64,000 nt of DNA from the NCBI RefSeq assembly GCF_003851885.1, contig NZ_BHZE01000003.1:124001-188000 (forward strand), written 5' to 3'. This DNA comes from Thermaurantimonas aggregans (GTDB lineage: Bacteria; Bacteroidota; Bacteroidia; Flavobacteriales; Schleiferiaceae). The notes under the pieces were generated by a model. The model was not told the DNA's origin and ran no database searches. It saw only the letters and a list, made by a program, of their open reading frames with translations. The position numbers and the translations under genes were made by a program. This document shows positions 17,805 through 24,762 of the stretch, piece by piece; the first letter of the stretch is position 1, and the number at the start of each line of letters is the position of its first letter.

Positions 17805-18272
17805 TTAATCTGCCCTTCGCTCGGGCATTTCTCTCAGTTCCCTTACGATCGCGCGCTTAAACTGTACTTCGCTTCGATAGAGCTCTAATGCTCTGCGCGA
17901 GCCCAGTAGCTTCTGAAAGCGCTTGTAATATTCGTTTTGCACCCGAGCATATTCATCGTTTATTTTGAGAATAGAGCTCAAGACCTTTTCAGCTTCACCG
18001 TCAGAAAGTGCATTTACAGAGTCGGATTGCATCTTTCTGTCAATGAGTTCCATGCGGTCTTGATGGAGTTTGTCTATTTTTTTGCGGTATTCATTGTACA
18101 AGGGCCAAAACTTCTCCGATTCTTCGGTAGTGAGATCAAGTCTCGAAGTGATGATGGCAATCCGCATGTTTTCAATGCGTGTCCGTGCCTTTTGATGAAT
18201 CTTATCGTGCTGAGCACCTGCGCACAAGACACTCATCAAGAGTACAGTGAGTGCAACTATTCGCTTAGCCAT
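17805..18272 (-). CDS. CpxP/Spy-like periplasmic protein
   Basis: 155 residues: signal peptide to about 20 (LMSVLCAGAQ), then a helical, charge-rich protein with the LTTEESEKFWPLYNEYRKK motif, which resembles the LTxxQ repeats of the CpxP/Spy group and is common in Bacteroidota next to ECF sigma factors. Such proteins bind misfolded proteins or sense envelope stress. It overlaps the putative anti-sigma gene by 16 bases and is the third gene of the sigma-factor operon, so it is probably a regulated target or a sensor. Confidence 0.75.
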   Translation of the reverse strand: MAKRIVALTVLLMSVLCAGAQHDKIHQKARTRIENMRIAIITSRLDLTTEESEKFWPLYNEYRKKIDKLHQDRMELIDRKMQSDSVNALSDGEAEKVLSSILKINDEYARVQNEYYKRFQKLLGSRRALELYRSEVQFKRAIVRELREMPERRAD

Positions 18273-18628
18273 AGGATGTCTTCTTCAGTGGTTGATAGGG
18301 ATTGATTTTCTAAATACCTGAAGTACTCCGTCGTAAGTATTGCTTCGTCGGTAATGGCAATCCATTCACTTTGCTTAACAAAGTATTCTTGTTCTTTGAC
18401 CTTTATATTTTGTTGATATTTATAGAGAGATAACCCAAGCAGCAGCAGAATCGCGGCTGCCACTGATGCTGACAGGTAAAACAGTTTCTTTCTCTTTGTG
18501 TTGTATGCTGTAAAATAAAGGGTAAAGTCACCTTTTGCTACTTGCGAGTTTTTATTCAAAAGGATGTTTTCCCGGATTGCTCCTAGGTGAGGAAAGTTTT
18601 TTAATTCTTTATCGAGTGAATCTTTCAT
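18257..18628 (-). CDS. Putative anti-sigma factor, single-pass membrane protein
   Basis: 123 residues with one transmembrane segment at about 49-69 (LFYLSASVAAAILLLLGLSL). The N-terminal 48 residues would face the cytoplasm. There is no recognisable zinc anti-sigma (ZAS) motif. The assignment as anti-sigma rests on topology and on its place between an ECF sigma gene (20 bases upstream) and a CpxP-like gene (16-base overlap downstream). Low sequence conservation is usual for this slot. Confidence 0.55.
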   Translation of the reverse strand: MKDSLDKELKNFPHLGAIRENILLNKNSQVAKGDFTLYFTAYNTKRKKLFYLSASVAAAILLLLGLSLYKYQQNIKVKEQEYFVKQSEWIAITDEAILTTEYFRYLENQSLSTTEEDILWLSE

Positions 18629-18648
18629 TTCAGAACATTTGACAATTT

Positions 18649-19215
18649 TTAGCGATCTTCGTTTAATTTATCAATAAGATATTTTTCTACTTTTACCATT
18701 GCGTGGTGGAAGGAGGCCTTTAGAGAGCCCTCTGAAATTCCTGTAATTTCACTTATTTTGTCGTAAGGGAGTTCGTCGTAGTATCGCATCAAGAATACAG
18801 CTCTTTGTCTAGGTGGCAGAGTGGCTATTGCCTCGTCAAACCACTCTGTTGCTTTTGAAAAATCTATTTCTTCTTCATGATAGGATGTTTTCAGAATTTC
18901 AGATGACTCGTATTCGGCGAATTTTTCAAAATCCTTTGACTTTTTCCAATTGATGCATTCGTTGTAAGCTATGCGATATATCCAGGTGTAAAGAGCAGAA
19001 TTTCCTTTAAATTTTCGGAGATTGCTAAACACTTTAATCCAAACATTTTGCATTACATCTTGAGCATCGGTTGTGTTTTTAAGAAAAGATTGCACAAACA
19101 TCGAGATTCGAATAGCGTATGCTTCATAAATCAATTTACATGCAAGCTCAAAATCCTTTCGGCTATGCGTATTTAGAAGGGATTCGATCTTCTGATTAAT
19201 GTCTTTATCTGCCAC
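18649..19215 (-). CDS. ECF-type RNA polymerase sigma factor
   Basis: 188 residues with sigma region 2 (DAQDVMQNVWIKVFSNLRKF, TWIYRIAYNECINWKK) and region 4 (LPPRQRAVFLMRYYDELPYD, ISEITGISEGSLKASFHHA). It directs RNA polymerase to a specific promoter set, probably envelope stress given the downstream anti-sigma-like and CpxP-like genes. No TAnnTTTG box is seen directly upstream, so the operon may be autoregulated by its own sigma; I cannot identify the site. Confidence 0.92.
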   Translation of the reverse strand: MADKDINQKIESLLNTHSRKDFELACKLIYEAYAIRISMFVQSFLKNTTDAQDVMQNVWIKVFSNLRKFKGNSALYTWIYRIAYNECINWKKSKDFEKFAEYESSEILKTSYHEEEIDFSKATEWFDEAIATLPPRQRAVFLMRYYDELPYDKISEITGISEGSLKASFHHAMVKVEKYLIDKLNEDR

Positions 19216-19256
19216 TCAGCAATGATCTTAGTTGTGTTTAAGCTAAAAGAACAACC

Positions 19257-19451
19257 TTAAAAAACTTTAGCGAATACAAAAATCAAAAACAGCAATGTAA
19301 TAATACCAAGCAGCAGATATACAGTACCTGAATAAAAGTACTTGTGTACCGGTGCATCTTTCTTATAACTCCAAGCCAGGTATATGACAAAAAGGGTCAT
19401 AAAAACAGCGGCAAAAATCCAGTGGCCAGTGGTAATGTGTTCGTTGATCAT
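19257..19451 (-). CDS. Small membrane protein, two transmembrane segments
   Basis: 64 residues with helices at about 10-28 (HWIFAAVFMTLFVIYLAWSY) and 43-63. A short basic loop (SYKKDAPVHKYF) separates them. Family not recognised. It follows pdxH by 19 bases on the same strand and is probably expressed with it. Confidence 0.6.
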   Translation of the reverse strand: MINEHITTGHWIFAAVFMTLFVIYLAWSYKKDAPVHKYFYSGTVYLLLGIITLLFLIFVFAKVF

Positions 19452-19470
19452 ATTTTTTAATTGTTTGATT

Positions 19471-20118
19471 TTAAGGTGCTAAACGGAACAATTTCCAGCT
19501 TTTATTTTCTGTTAGTTCATAAACTATTCGGTCGTGTAGTCTTGAGGGTCTGCCTTGCCAAAATTCAAACTTTTTTGGTTTAACGATATACCCTCCCCAA
19601 TTTTCAGGACAGGGTATTTGCTCTGTGTCTTCAAACTGTTTGGCCAATTCTTGAAAGCGCTTTTCTAAATATTCACGCGACTCGATGATTTGACTTTGAG
19701 GTGATACATGCGCTCCGATTTGGCTTTCGCGCGGACGAGTCTTGAAGTATGCTTCGCTTTCAGCTCTTGACACTTTTTCAGCCAGCCCATCGATGCGCAC
19801 TTGTCTCTCAGCTTGTGCCCAGTAGAAGAGTAGTGAAACTCTTGAATTAGCTGCTATTTCTTTTGCCTTGTCACTTACGTAATTGGTGTAAAAAACAAAA
19901 CCATCGATTGAATACTCTTTCAAAAGTACTTGGCGCGACTTCGGATAACCATCCAGTCCAACGGTGCTCAACGTCATGGCGTTAAAGTCGTAAGCATTGA
20001 TCTTTTGAAAATCTTCAAACCAGATATCAAAAAGCTTTAATGGACTGTCAGGTAGATGGGATTCTATTAATTCTCCTTTGTTGTAGTGCTCTCTAGCGTT
20101 GTGGAGTACTTTTTTCAT
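19471..20118 (-). CDS. pdxH: Pyridoxine/pyridoxamine 5'-phosphate oxidase
   Basis: FMN enzyme that makes pyridoxal 5'-phosphate. Recognisable blocks: NAREHYNKGEL and PLKLFDIWFEDF at the N-terminus, SRQVLLKEYSIDGFVFYTNY, KAKEIAANSRVSLLFYW, QAERQVRIDG, SQIGAHVSPQSQ, and the C-terminal signature WQGRPSRLHDRI. I chose the ATG at 20118 (215 residues) over the one at 20142, because a TATTTTTG promoter box covers 20140-20147 and a transcript from it would start after 20142; if that box is not used, the longer form stands. Confidence 0.93.
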   Translation of the reverse strand: MKKVLHNAREHYNKGELIESHLPDSPLKLFDIWFEDFQKINAYDFNAMTLSTVGLDGYPKSRQVLLKEYSIDGFVFYTNYVSDKAKEIAANSRVSLLFYWAQAERQVRIDGLAEKVSRAESEAYFKTRPRESQIGAHVSPQSQIIESREYLEKRFQELAKQFEDTEQIPCPENWGGYIVKPKKFEFWQGRPSRLHDRIVYELTENKSWKLFRLAP

Positions 20119-20139
20119 CGGAATATCGATAATCTTTGA

Positions 20140-20147
20140 CAAAAATA
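20140..20147 (-). promoter_or_regulatory. Putative -7 promoter box (TATTTTTG) of pdxH
   Basis: Minus-strand TATTTTTG matches TAnnTTTG and ends 21 bases before the ATG at 20118. No clear -33 TTG. It overlaps the alternative start codon at 20142. Confidence 0.4.
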
Positions 20148-20221
20148 TTTTGAGCTTACCACCTCCCAGTATGACATTTGTTTATACTTTTATACTTACA
20201 TAGCTTTAAGTTGTTCGAATT

Positions 20222-20782
20222 ATGAAAGTGTTAGACAAACCAAAGCAAGGATGTTTACTCGTTTCAGAACCGCTTCTGGGCGATCCAAACTTTGAGAAAT
20301 CTGTCATTTACCTGGTAGCATATTCCAACGAAGGAGCTGTAGGTTTTATCATCAATCACGAAAGCGATTTAATGATCAGCGACTTCTTCGACAATCTCGA
20401 CAATGTCGATATGTTTATTCTCAATGGTGGGCCAGTAGAAACGCAAAATCTTTATTTTGTTCACAAACGCCCTGATCTGGTGGAATCAAATTATCAAATT
20501 ACAGACAACTTTTACTGGGGTGGTGATACGGAAAAACTCTTTGAGAAGATCAGAAACCGCGAAATAACTGACCAAGAAGTTGTATTCTTTAGAGGTTACA
20601 GCGGCTGGGCACCCGGTCAACTTGAAAATGAGATAAAGCACAAATCGTGGATCGTGGTAGAAGACTCAGTGGATGAACTGCTGAGCATTCCACCCGAAGA
20701 GAGATGGCCACACATGCTTCGAAAAATTGGTGGGGAATATCTATTGTGGATCAACACTCCCTCTGATCCGGTTTTGAACTGA
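20222..20782 (+). CDS. YqgE/AlgH family protein (UPF0301)
   Basis: 186 residues with the whole family pattern: GCLLVSEPLLGDPNFEKSVI, EGAVGFIINH, LNGGPVETQNLYFVHK, FYWGGDTEKLF, FFRGYSGWAPGQLENEI, and SWIVVEDSVDELL. Structures of the family are known but its biochemical function is not; AlgH was named from an alginate phenotype in Pseudomonas. Divergent from pdxH. The ATG at 20222 gives the normal family N-terminus. Confidence 0.93.
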   Translation: MKVLDKPKQGCLLVSEPLLGDPNFEKSVIYLVAYSNEGAVGFIINHESDLMISDFFDNLDNVDMFILNGGPVETQNLYFVHKRPDLVESNYQITDNFYWGGDTEKLFEKIRNREITDQEVVFFRGYSGWAPGQLENEIKHKSWIVVEDSVDELLSIPPEERWPHMLRKIGGEYLLWINTPSDPVLN

Positions 20783-20875
20783 TTTTTTCCTTAACAAAAA
20801 ATTAAAGAATTGGATATACTTTTCGGTATTTTGAAAATCAATAAGTTGAAAAAATAAAAAAATTTTTCAAGGGTA

Positions 20876-20904
20876 TTGCGAGAATCGAAAGGGCTCTATC
20901 TTTG
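20876..20904 (+). promoter_or_regulatory. Promoter of tRNA-Val
   Basis: TTG (20876-20878), 18-base spacer, TATCTTTG (20897-20904): a full Bacteroidota promoter. The -7 box ends 21 bases before the mature tRNA start. Confidence 0.75.
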
Positions 20905-20925
20905 CAGCCGTTCTTTACACAATAC

Positions 20926-21000
20926 GGGTTCATAGCTCAGCTGGTTCAGAGCACCTGCCTTACAAGCAGGGGGTCACAGGTTCGAATCCTGTTGAACCCA
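20926..21000 (+). tRNA. tRNA-Val (anticodon TAC)
   Basis: 75-base cloverleaf: acceptor GGGTTCA / TGAACCC with discriminator A, D stem GCTC/GAGC, anticodon stem CCTGC/GCAGG with loop CTTACAA (anticodon TAC), 5-base variable loop, T arm ACAGG-TTCGAAT-CCTGT. All stems pair fully. CCA is not encoded. Reads GUA and, with a modified U34, other valine codons. Confidence 0.98.
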
Positions 21001-21071
21001 CTAATCACTAGGTAGTTAAGGGTAACAAAAAGTAACTCTCTGCCGAATACAGAAAAATACAAAAAAATTTT

Positions 21072-21106
21072 AGGGGTTATCACTTAAATAGTGTAACCCC
21101 TTTTTG
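21072..21106 (+). terminator. Terminator after tRNA-Val
   Basis: AGGGGTTA-t-CACT, loop, AGTG-TAACCCCT followed by TTTTTG TTTT. One bulged T. Lies 71 bases past the tRNA end. Between the tRNA and this hairpin I see no gene. Confidence 0.75.
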
Positions 21107-21196
21107 TTTTATCTCTTAAAAGTCCTTCAAATTTTTAACCTGAAAAGCCTAGTAATGCATGAGAAGTGGATTTTTCTATCCATCTGCCAATAAAAT

Positions 21197-21235
21197 TTAA
21201 AAGGGAGCAACGCCTTATGCGATGCTCCCTTTTAA
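21197..21235 (-). terminator. Terminator of the 161-residue conserved gene
   Basis: A 13-bp perfect stem (TTAAAAGGGAGCA / TGCTCCCTTTTAA) with a 13-base loop, 18 bases past the stop of the minus-strand gene at 21254. Flanking A/T runs make it usable from both sides. Confidence 0.75.
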
Positions 21236-21253
21236 TTAGATTGTAATATCTGC

Positions 21254-21739
21254 TTATTTTACGTATTGAAAATGCCAGCTCTGTTTTACAGGCACTATCC
21301 AATTGTTTTCCAAATCCTTTTTGGTATTTACCACATTGTTGAATACCAGCGTTTCGAGGCCTATTTCGCCATCTTTTACTAATCTCTTGAATGTTTGCAA
21401 GTTACAGCCTACAATTGCGTTGCCATCGCGGTAGGCTACTTGGAAGCGGTCAAAGAGTGTGATGCCGCACTCCTTTTCGATTTCGCTCAGTACGCGAACT
21501 GAAGCATCGATGGCACAGCCACTCACTTGATTAAAACTTTCGTCAACTGCCAGTACCACAAATCTGTCAAAAAAGATGGCAAACGACGCCAACAACGGCT
21601 TGTTGTGTGCCTTCCAATCCTGACAGAAGTTGTAGAGTTTTTCAGAGATTTTGTCGAGATTCGACTCTGTGAAGGTCTTATCGCTTTGAAAAATCCATAT
21701 ACGCGATGAATCCTTCATTTCGTTAAAAGGTACGTACAT
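21254..21739 (-). CDS. Conserved Bacteroidota protein of unknown function
   Basis: 161 residues, soluble, no signal peptide. Starts MYVPFNEMKDSSRIWIFQSD and carries SFAIFFDRFVVLAVDES and SGCAIDASVRVL. As I recall, homologues in Bacteroidota databases are often labelled 'ABC transporter ATPase', but there is no Walker A, signature or Walker B motif here, so that label is not supported. Monocistronic, with its own terminator. Function unknown. Confidence 0.75.
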   Translation of the reverse strand: MYVPFNEMKDSSRIWIFQSDKTFTESNLDKISEKLYNFCQDWKAHNKPLLASFAIFFDRFVVLAVDESFNQVSGCAIDASVRVLSEIEKECGITLFDRFQVAYRDGNAIVGCNLQTFKRLVKDGEIGLETLVFNNVVNTKKDLENNWIVPVKQSWHFQYVK

Positions 21740-21989
21740 AACGAAAAGTTTTTAGATTTGTTAGACGAAAGTAGGGGATTTCACTAAATTTTTTCTAAGA
21801 TTAATAAAAAAAACTAACTATTTCAAAAATCAGTAAATCAATCATTTACATGATTTTAACAAGCCAATATTATGCAAGCAGAATAAATTTTAACACTAAA
21901 AAAGAAAAAATATCCCGTTTGTTTAACTTTTTGATGGATTCGTAAAACAAACTTCGGTTTTCACAGTTTTTTCCTTCAAAAAAGTGCTC

Positions 21990-22481
21990 ATGAAATTTTG
22001 GTTTTCTCTTTGGATATGGATTACAGTTGCAGTTGCCTTGGGGCAAAATTCGGTTAAGTTCCAGATTCGCAATATGGGTTCGATTGTAGAGGGCTCCTTT
22101 GAGCGTTTCTCCCTCGACATCCGTTGGAATGCGACAAATCCATCAGCCTCAATGGTTTCAGGTAAAGTTCAGGTCGAAAGCATCAATACGGGTATCTCTC
22201 TTCGCGATAATCACCTTAGATCTTCATCGTATTTTCATGTTTCACAATATCCGGAGATTTCTTTTACATCAACCAAAATCGAAAAATCATCTTCCGATGG
22301 TTCTTACATTATTATGGGTCAATTAAGCATTAAAGGTGTAACTAAAGATCACACTTTTACAATGCGCATGCGCCCCGACGGCCGAAAAGAATTCACTACT
22401 TCCCTAAATCGACGCGACTTCGGAGTAGGTGGCTGGAGCCTGACTATGGGCGACGAAGTGCAAGTGACGGTGACGGAATAA
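21990..22481 (+). CDS. YceI-family lipid-binding-like periplasmic protein
   Basis: 163 residues. Signal peptide MKFWFSLWIWITVAVALGQ; the ATG at 21990 is preferred to a GTG two codons upstream. The mature part is the YceI lipocalin-like barrel: VKFQIRNMGSIVEGSFERF, SMVSGKVQVESINTGISLRD, HVSQYPEISFTSTKI, GQLSIKGVTKDHTF and SLNRRDFGVGGWS. YceI proteins bind isoprenoid chains in the periplasm. The 250 bases upstream are AT-rich with no gene. It lies 44 bases before the DPP IV gene. Confidence 0.9.
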   Translation: MKFWFSLWIWITVAVALGQNSVKFQIRNMGSIVEGSFERFSLDIRWNATNPSASMVSGKVQVESINTGISLRDNHLRSSSYFHVSQYPEISFTSTKIEKSSSDGSYIIMGQLSIKGVTKDHTFTMRMRPDGRKEFTTSLNRRDFGVGGWSLTMGDEVQVTVTE

Positions 22482-22525
22482 GCGGGTATTTGCCTTAGCT
22501 TAGGCGGCAAAAACAACATTACACT

Positions 22526-24712
22526 ATGAGGTTTTACAAAATTGGGACAACGCTCCTGTTTTCATTTGTTATTTCGTCATTCATATCAGCTCAAAAAAAG
22601 GACATTACCCTCGAAGACATCTGGCTGCGCGGGGCCTTTCGTTCTGCTGGCTACAGGGCGGGAGAGAGCATGAACGATGGACTGCACTACAGCTTAATGG
22701 TGCAGACTCCGGCTGGCTTTTCGGTAGTAAAAAACAGATATTCTGACGGTAAGACAATCGATACACTCATAAGTGCAGCAGCTCTAACCAAAGCGTTTGG
22801 AAATCCTTTCACCTTCAGTGGATATGAGTTTTCGGCTGATGAGAAGTTGGTGCTCTTGACCACTGATGTAGAGCCTATTTACCGCCATTCTTCACAGGCA
22901 GTGTATTACATCTACAATCCCGCTACCAACGAATTGCAAAAGCTTTCAAAAACGCCCTCGCAGCGCTTGGCCTTTTTTAATCCGGAGAAAAACATCATCG
23001 CCTTTGTAAACGACAACAATCTCTACATTAAAAACTTTCAAACCGGCGAAGAAACTCAAATCACCACCGACGGTAAGAAAAATGAGATCATCAACGGAGC
23101 TACCGATTGGGTGTATGAAGAAGAATTTGGCTTCGATCGCGGCCATTACTGGTCAGCTAAAGGCAACTTTTTAGCTTTCTACCGCTTTGATGAGAGGGAA
23201 GTTCCCATCTTTAGCATGGACATCTTTGGCAGCGACTTGTATCCGCGTCAGGAACAATTTAAATATCCGAAGGCGGGGGAAAAAAATGCCGTAGTTACTA
23301 TTAAAATCTACCAACTCGCTACCAAAAAGACTATCGTGGTACAGTTGCCCGAAGACTATGAATACATACCTCGCATCAAATGGACTCCCGATGATGCTAC
23401 ACTCATGGTATATGCCATGAACCGCCATCAAAACACACTTGATCTCTACCTTGTGGACGCAATTATTGGCAAAGCAGAAAAAATATTCACCGAAACCGAC
23501 CGTGCGTATGTAGATGTAAACGACAATATTCAATTCCTTTCAGCCAATTCCTTCATTTGGACCAGTGAGCGCAATGGATATAATCATTTGTATTTAGTTG
23601 AAAATCGCGGCAAAAAGATCACTCGCATTACCAAAGGCAAGTGGGATGTTACGGAATTCTATGGCTATGATCCATCTACGCGCACATTATTTTTTCAAGC
23701 ATCAGCTCTTCATCCGGGTCGTACGGAAGTCTACAGCATCGGCCTAAATGGACGCAACCTGCGTCGGTTAACCCCTGACGATGGCACAAATACGGCTTCC
23801 TTTAGCAAGACATTTAGATACTTCATCCACACACACTCCAGGGCCGGAAAACCACCAGTAATCGCCATGCGCGACAATACCGGTAAACTCGTGAGAACAC
23901 TTGAAACCAATGAATCTGCCCAAAACCGCTTAGAAGCCTACAACCTCTCGACAACCGAATTTTTCACATTTAAAACCTCTGAAGGCGTCGAACTCCACGG
24001 CTGGATGATTAAGCCTGTCGATTTTGATCCAAACAAAAAATATCCCGTACTGATGCACGTGTATGGCGGGCCCGGAGCTCAAACAGTGGTCGATCGCTAC
24101 GATCCGGCCAATCACTTCTGGCATCAGATGCTGGCACAAAAAGGTTTTATCGTCGTATCGGTTGATAATCGTGGCACTGGCCATCGCGGGGCTGCTTTTA
24201 AGAAGGCAACCTATCTTCAGCTTGGCAAGCTCGAGCTCATTGATCAAATCGAAACAGCTAAATACCTTGGTGATCTTCCCTATGTTGACAAAGAGCGCAT
24301 CGGCATCTGGGGTTGGAGCTTTGGCGGCTATTTGTCTTCTTTAGCCATCACTAAGGGAGCTGATTATTTTAAATTGGCAATTGCTGTGGCTCCGGTTACT
24401 CACTGGAAGTTTTACGACACCATTTACACCGAGCGGTACTTACGTACCCCCCAGGAAAATCCATCAGGCTACGACGACAATTCACCCGCTCAATTTGCCG
24501 GCCGCCTTAGAGGCAAGTATCTGCTCATACACGGTACAGCCGACGACAACGTGCATTACCAAAACGCCATGTATATGACCGAGCGCCTCGTACAAGCCAA
24601 TAAAGACTTCGACATGATGATGTACCCCGATAAAAATCACGGCATTTACGGTGGCTATACACGATTACACCTCTATCGGAAAATGACCGATTTTATTCTT
24701 AACCATTTGTGA
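22526..24712 (+). CDS. Dipeptidyl peptidase IV (S9 family)
   Basis: 728 residues. Signal peptide to about 22 (SSFISAQ), N-terminal beta-propeller to about 460, then an alpha/beta-hydrolase domain. Catalytic serine S598 in WGWSFGGY, aspartate at D673/D674 in HGTADDNVHYQ, histidine H705 in KNHGIYGG; the propeller keeps the DWVYEEEFGF double-Glu loop that anchors the free amino end of substrates in DPP IV. It removes X-Pro or X-Ala dipeptides in the periplasm. The next gene is a POT peptide importer, which would take up the products. Confidence 0.93.
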   Translation: MRFYKIGTTLLFSFVISSFISAQKKDITLEDIWLRGAFRSAGYRAGESMNDGLHYSLMVQTPAGFSVVKNRYSDGKTIDTLISAAALTKAFGNPFTFSGYEFSADEKLVLLTTDVEPIYRHSSQAVYYIYNPATNELQKLSKTPSQRLAFFNPEKNIIAFVNDNNLYIKNFQTGEETQITTDGKKNEIINGATDWVYEEEFGFDRGHYWSAKGNFLAFYRFDEREVPIFSMDIFGSDLYPRQEQFKYPKAGEKNAVVTIKIYQLATKKTIVVQLPEDYEYIPRIKWTPDDATLMVYAMNRHQNTLDLYLVDAIIGKAEKIFTETDRAYVDVNDNIQFLSANSFIWTSERNGYNHLYLVENRGKKITRITKGKWDVTEFYGYDPSTRTLFFQASALHPGRTEVYSIGLNGRNLRRLTPDDGTNTASFSKTFRYFIHTHSRAGKPPVIAMRDNTGKLVRTLETNESAQNRLEAYNLSTTEFFTFKTSEGVELHGWMIKPVDFDPNKKYPVLMHVYGGPGAQTVVDRYDPANHFWHQMLAQKGFIVVSVDNRGTGHRGAAFKKATYLQLGKLELIDQIETAKYLGDLPYVDKERIGIWGWSFGGYLSSLAITKGADYFKLAIAVAPVTHWKFYDTIYTERYLRTPQENPSGYDDNSPAQFAGRLRGKYLLIHGTADDNVHYQNAMYMTERLVQANKDFDMMMYPDKNHGIYGGYTRLHLYRKMTDFILNHL

Positions 24713-24720
24713 AAGCTGTT

Positions 24721-24728
24721 TAGATTTG
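24721..24728 (+). promoter_or_regulatory. Putative -7 promoter box (TAGATTTG) of the POT gene
   Basis: TAGATTTG fits TAnnTTTG, 34 bases before the transporter ATG and 8 bases after the DPP IV stop. No TTG with correct spacing, so the gene may also be read from upstream. Confidence 0.4.
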
Positions 24729-24762
24729 CCGCCTGTCAAAAAAAACGTAATACTCACATAAC

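Noticed and set aside
20926-21240. tRNA-Val as an integration site for a mobile element
   Set aside because: No integrase, no second copy of the tRNA 3' end, and only terminators and household genes follow.
21254-21739. 'ABC transporter ATPase' label for the 161-residue protein
   Set aside because: No Walker A, signature motif or Walker B; length is too short for an ABC ATPase.
22482-22525. Short inverted repeat GCCTTAGCTTAGGC after the YceI gene as terminator
   Set aside because: Only a four-base stem and no T run; too weak.
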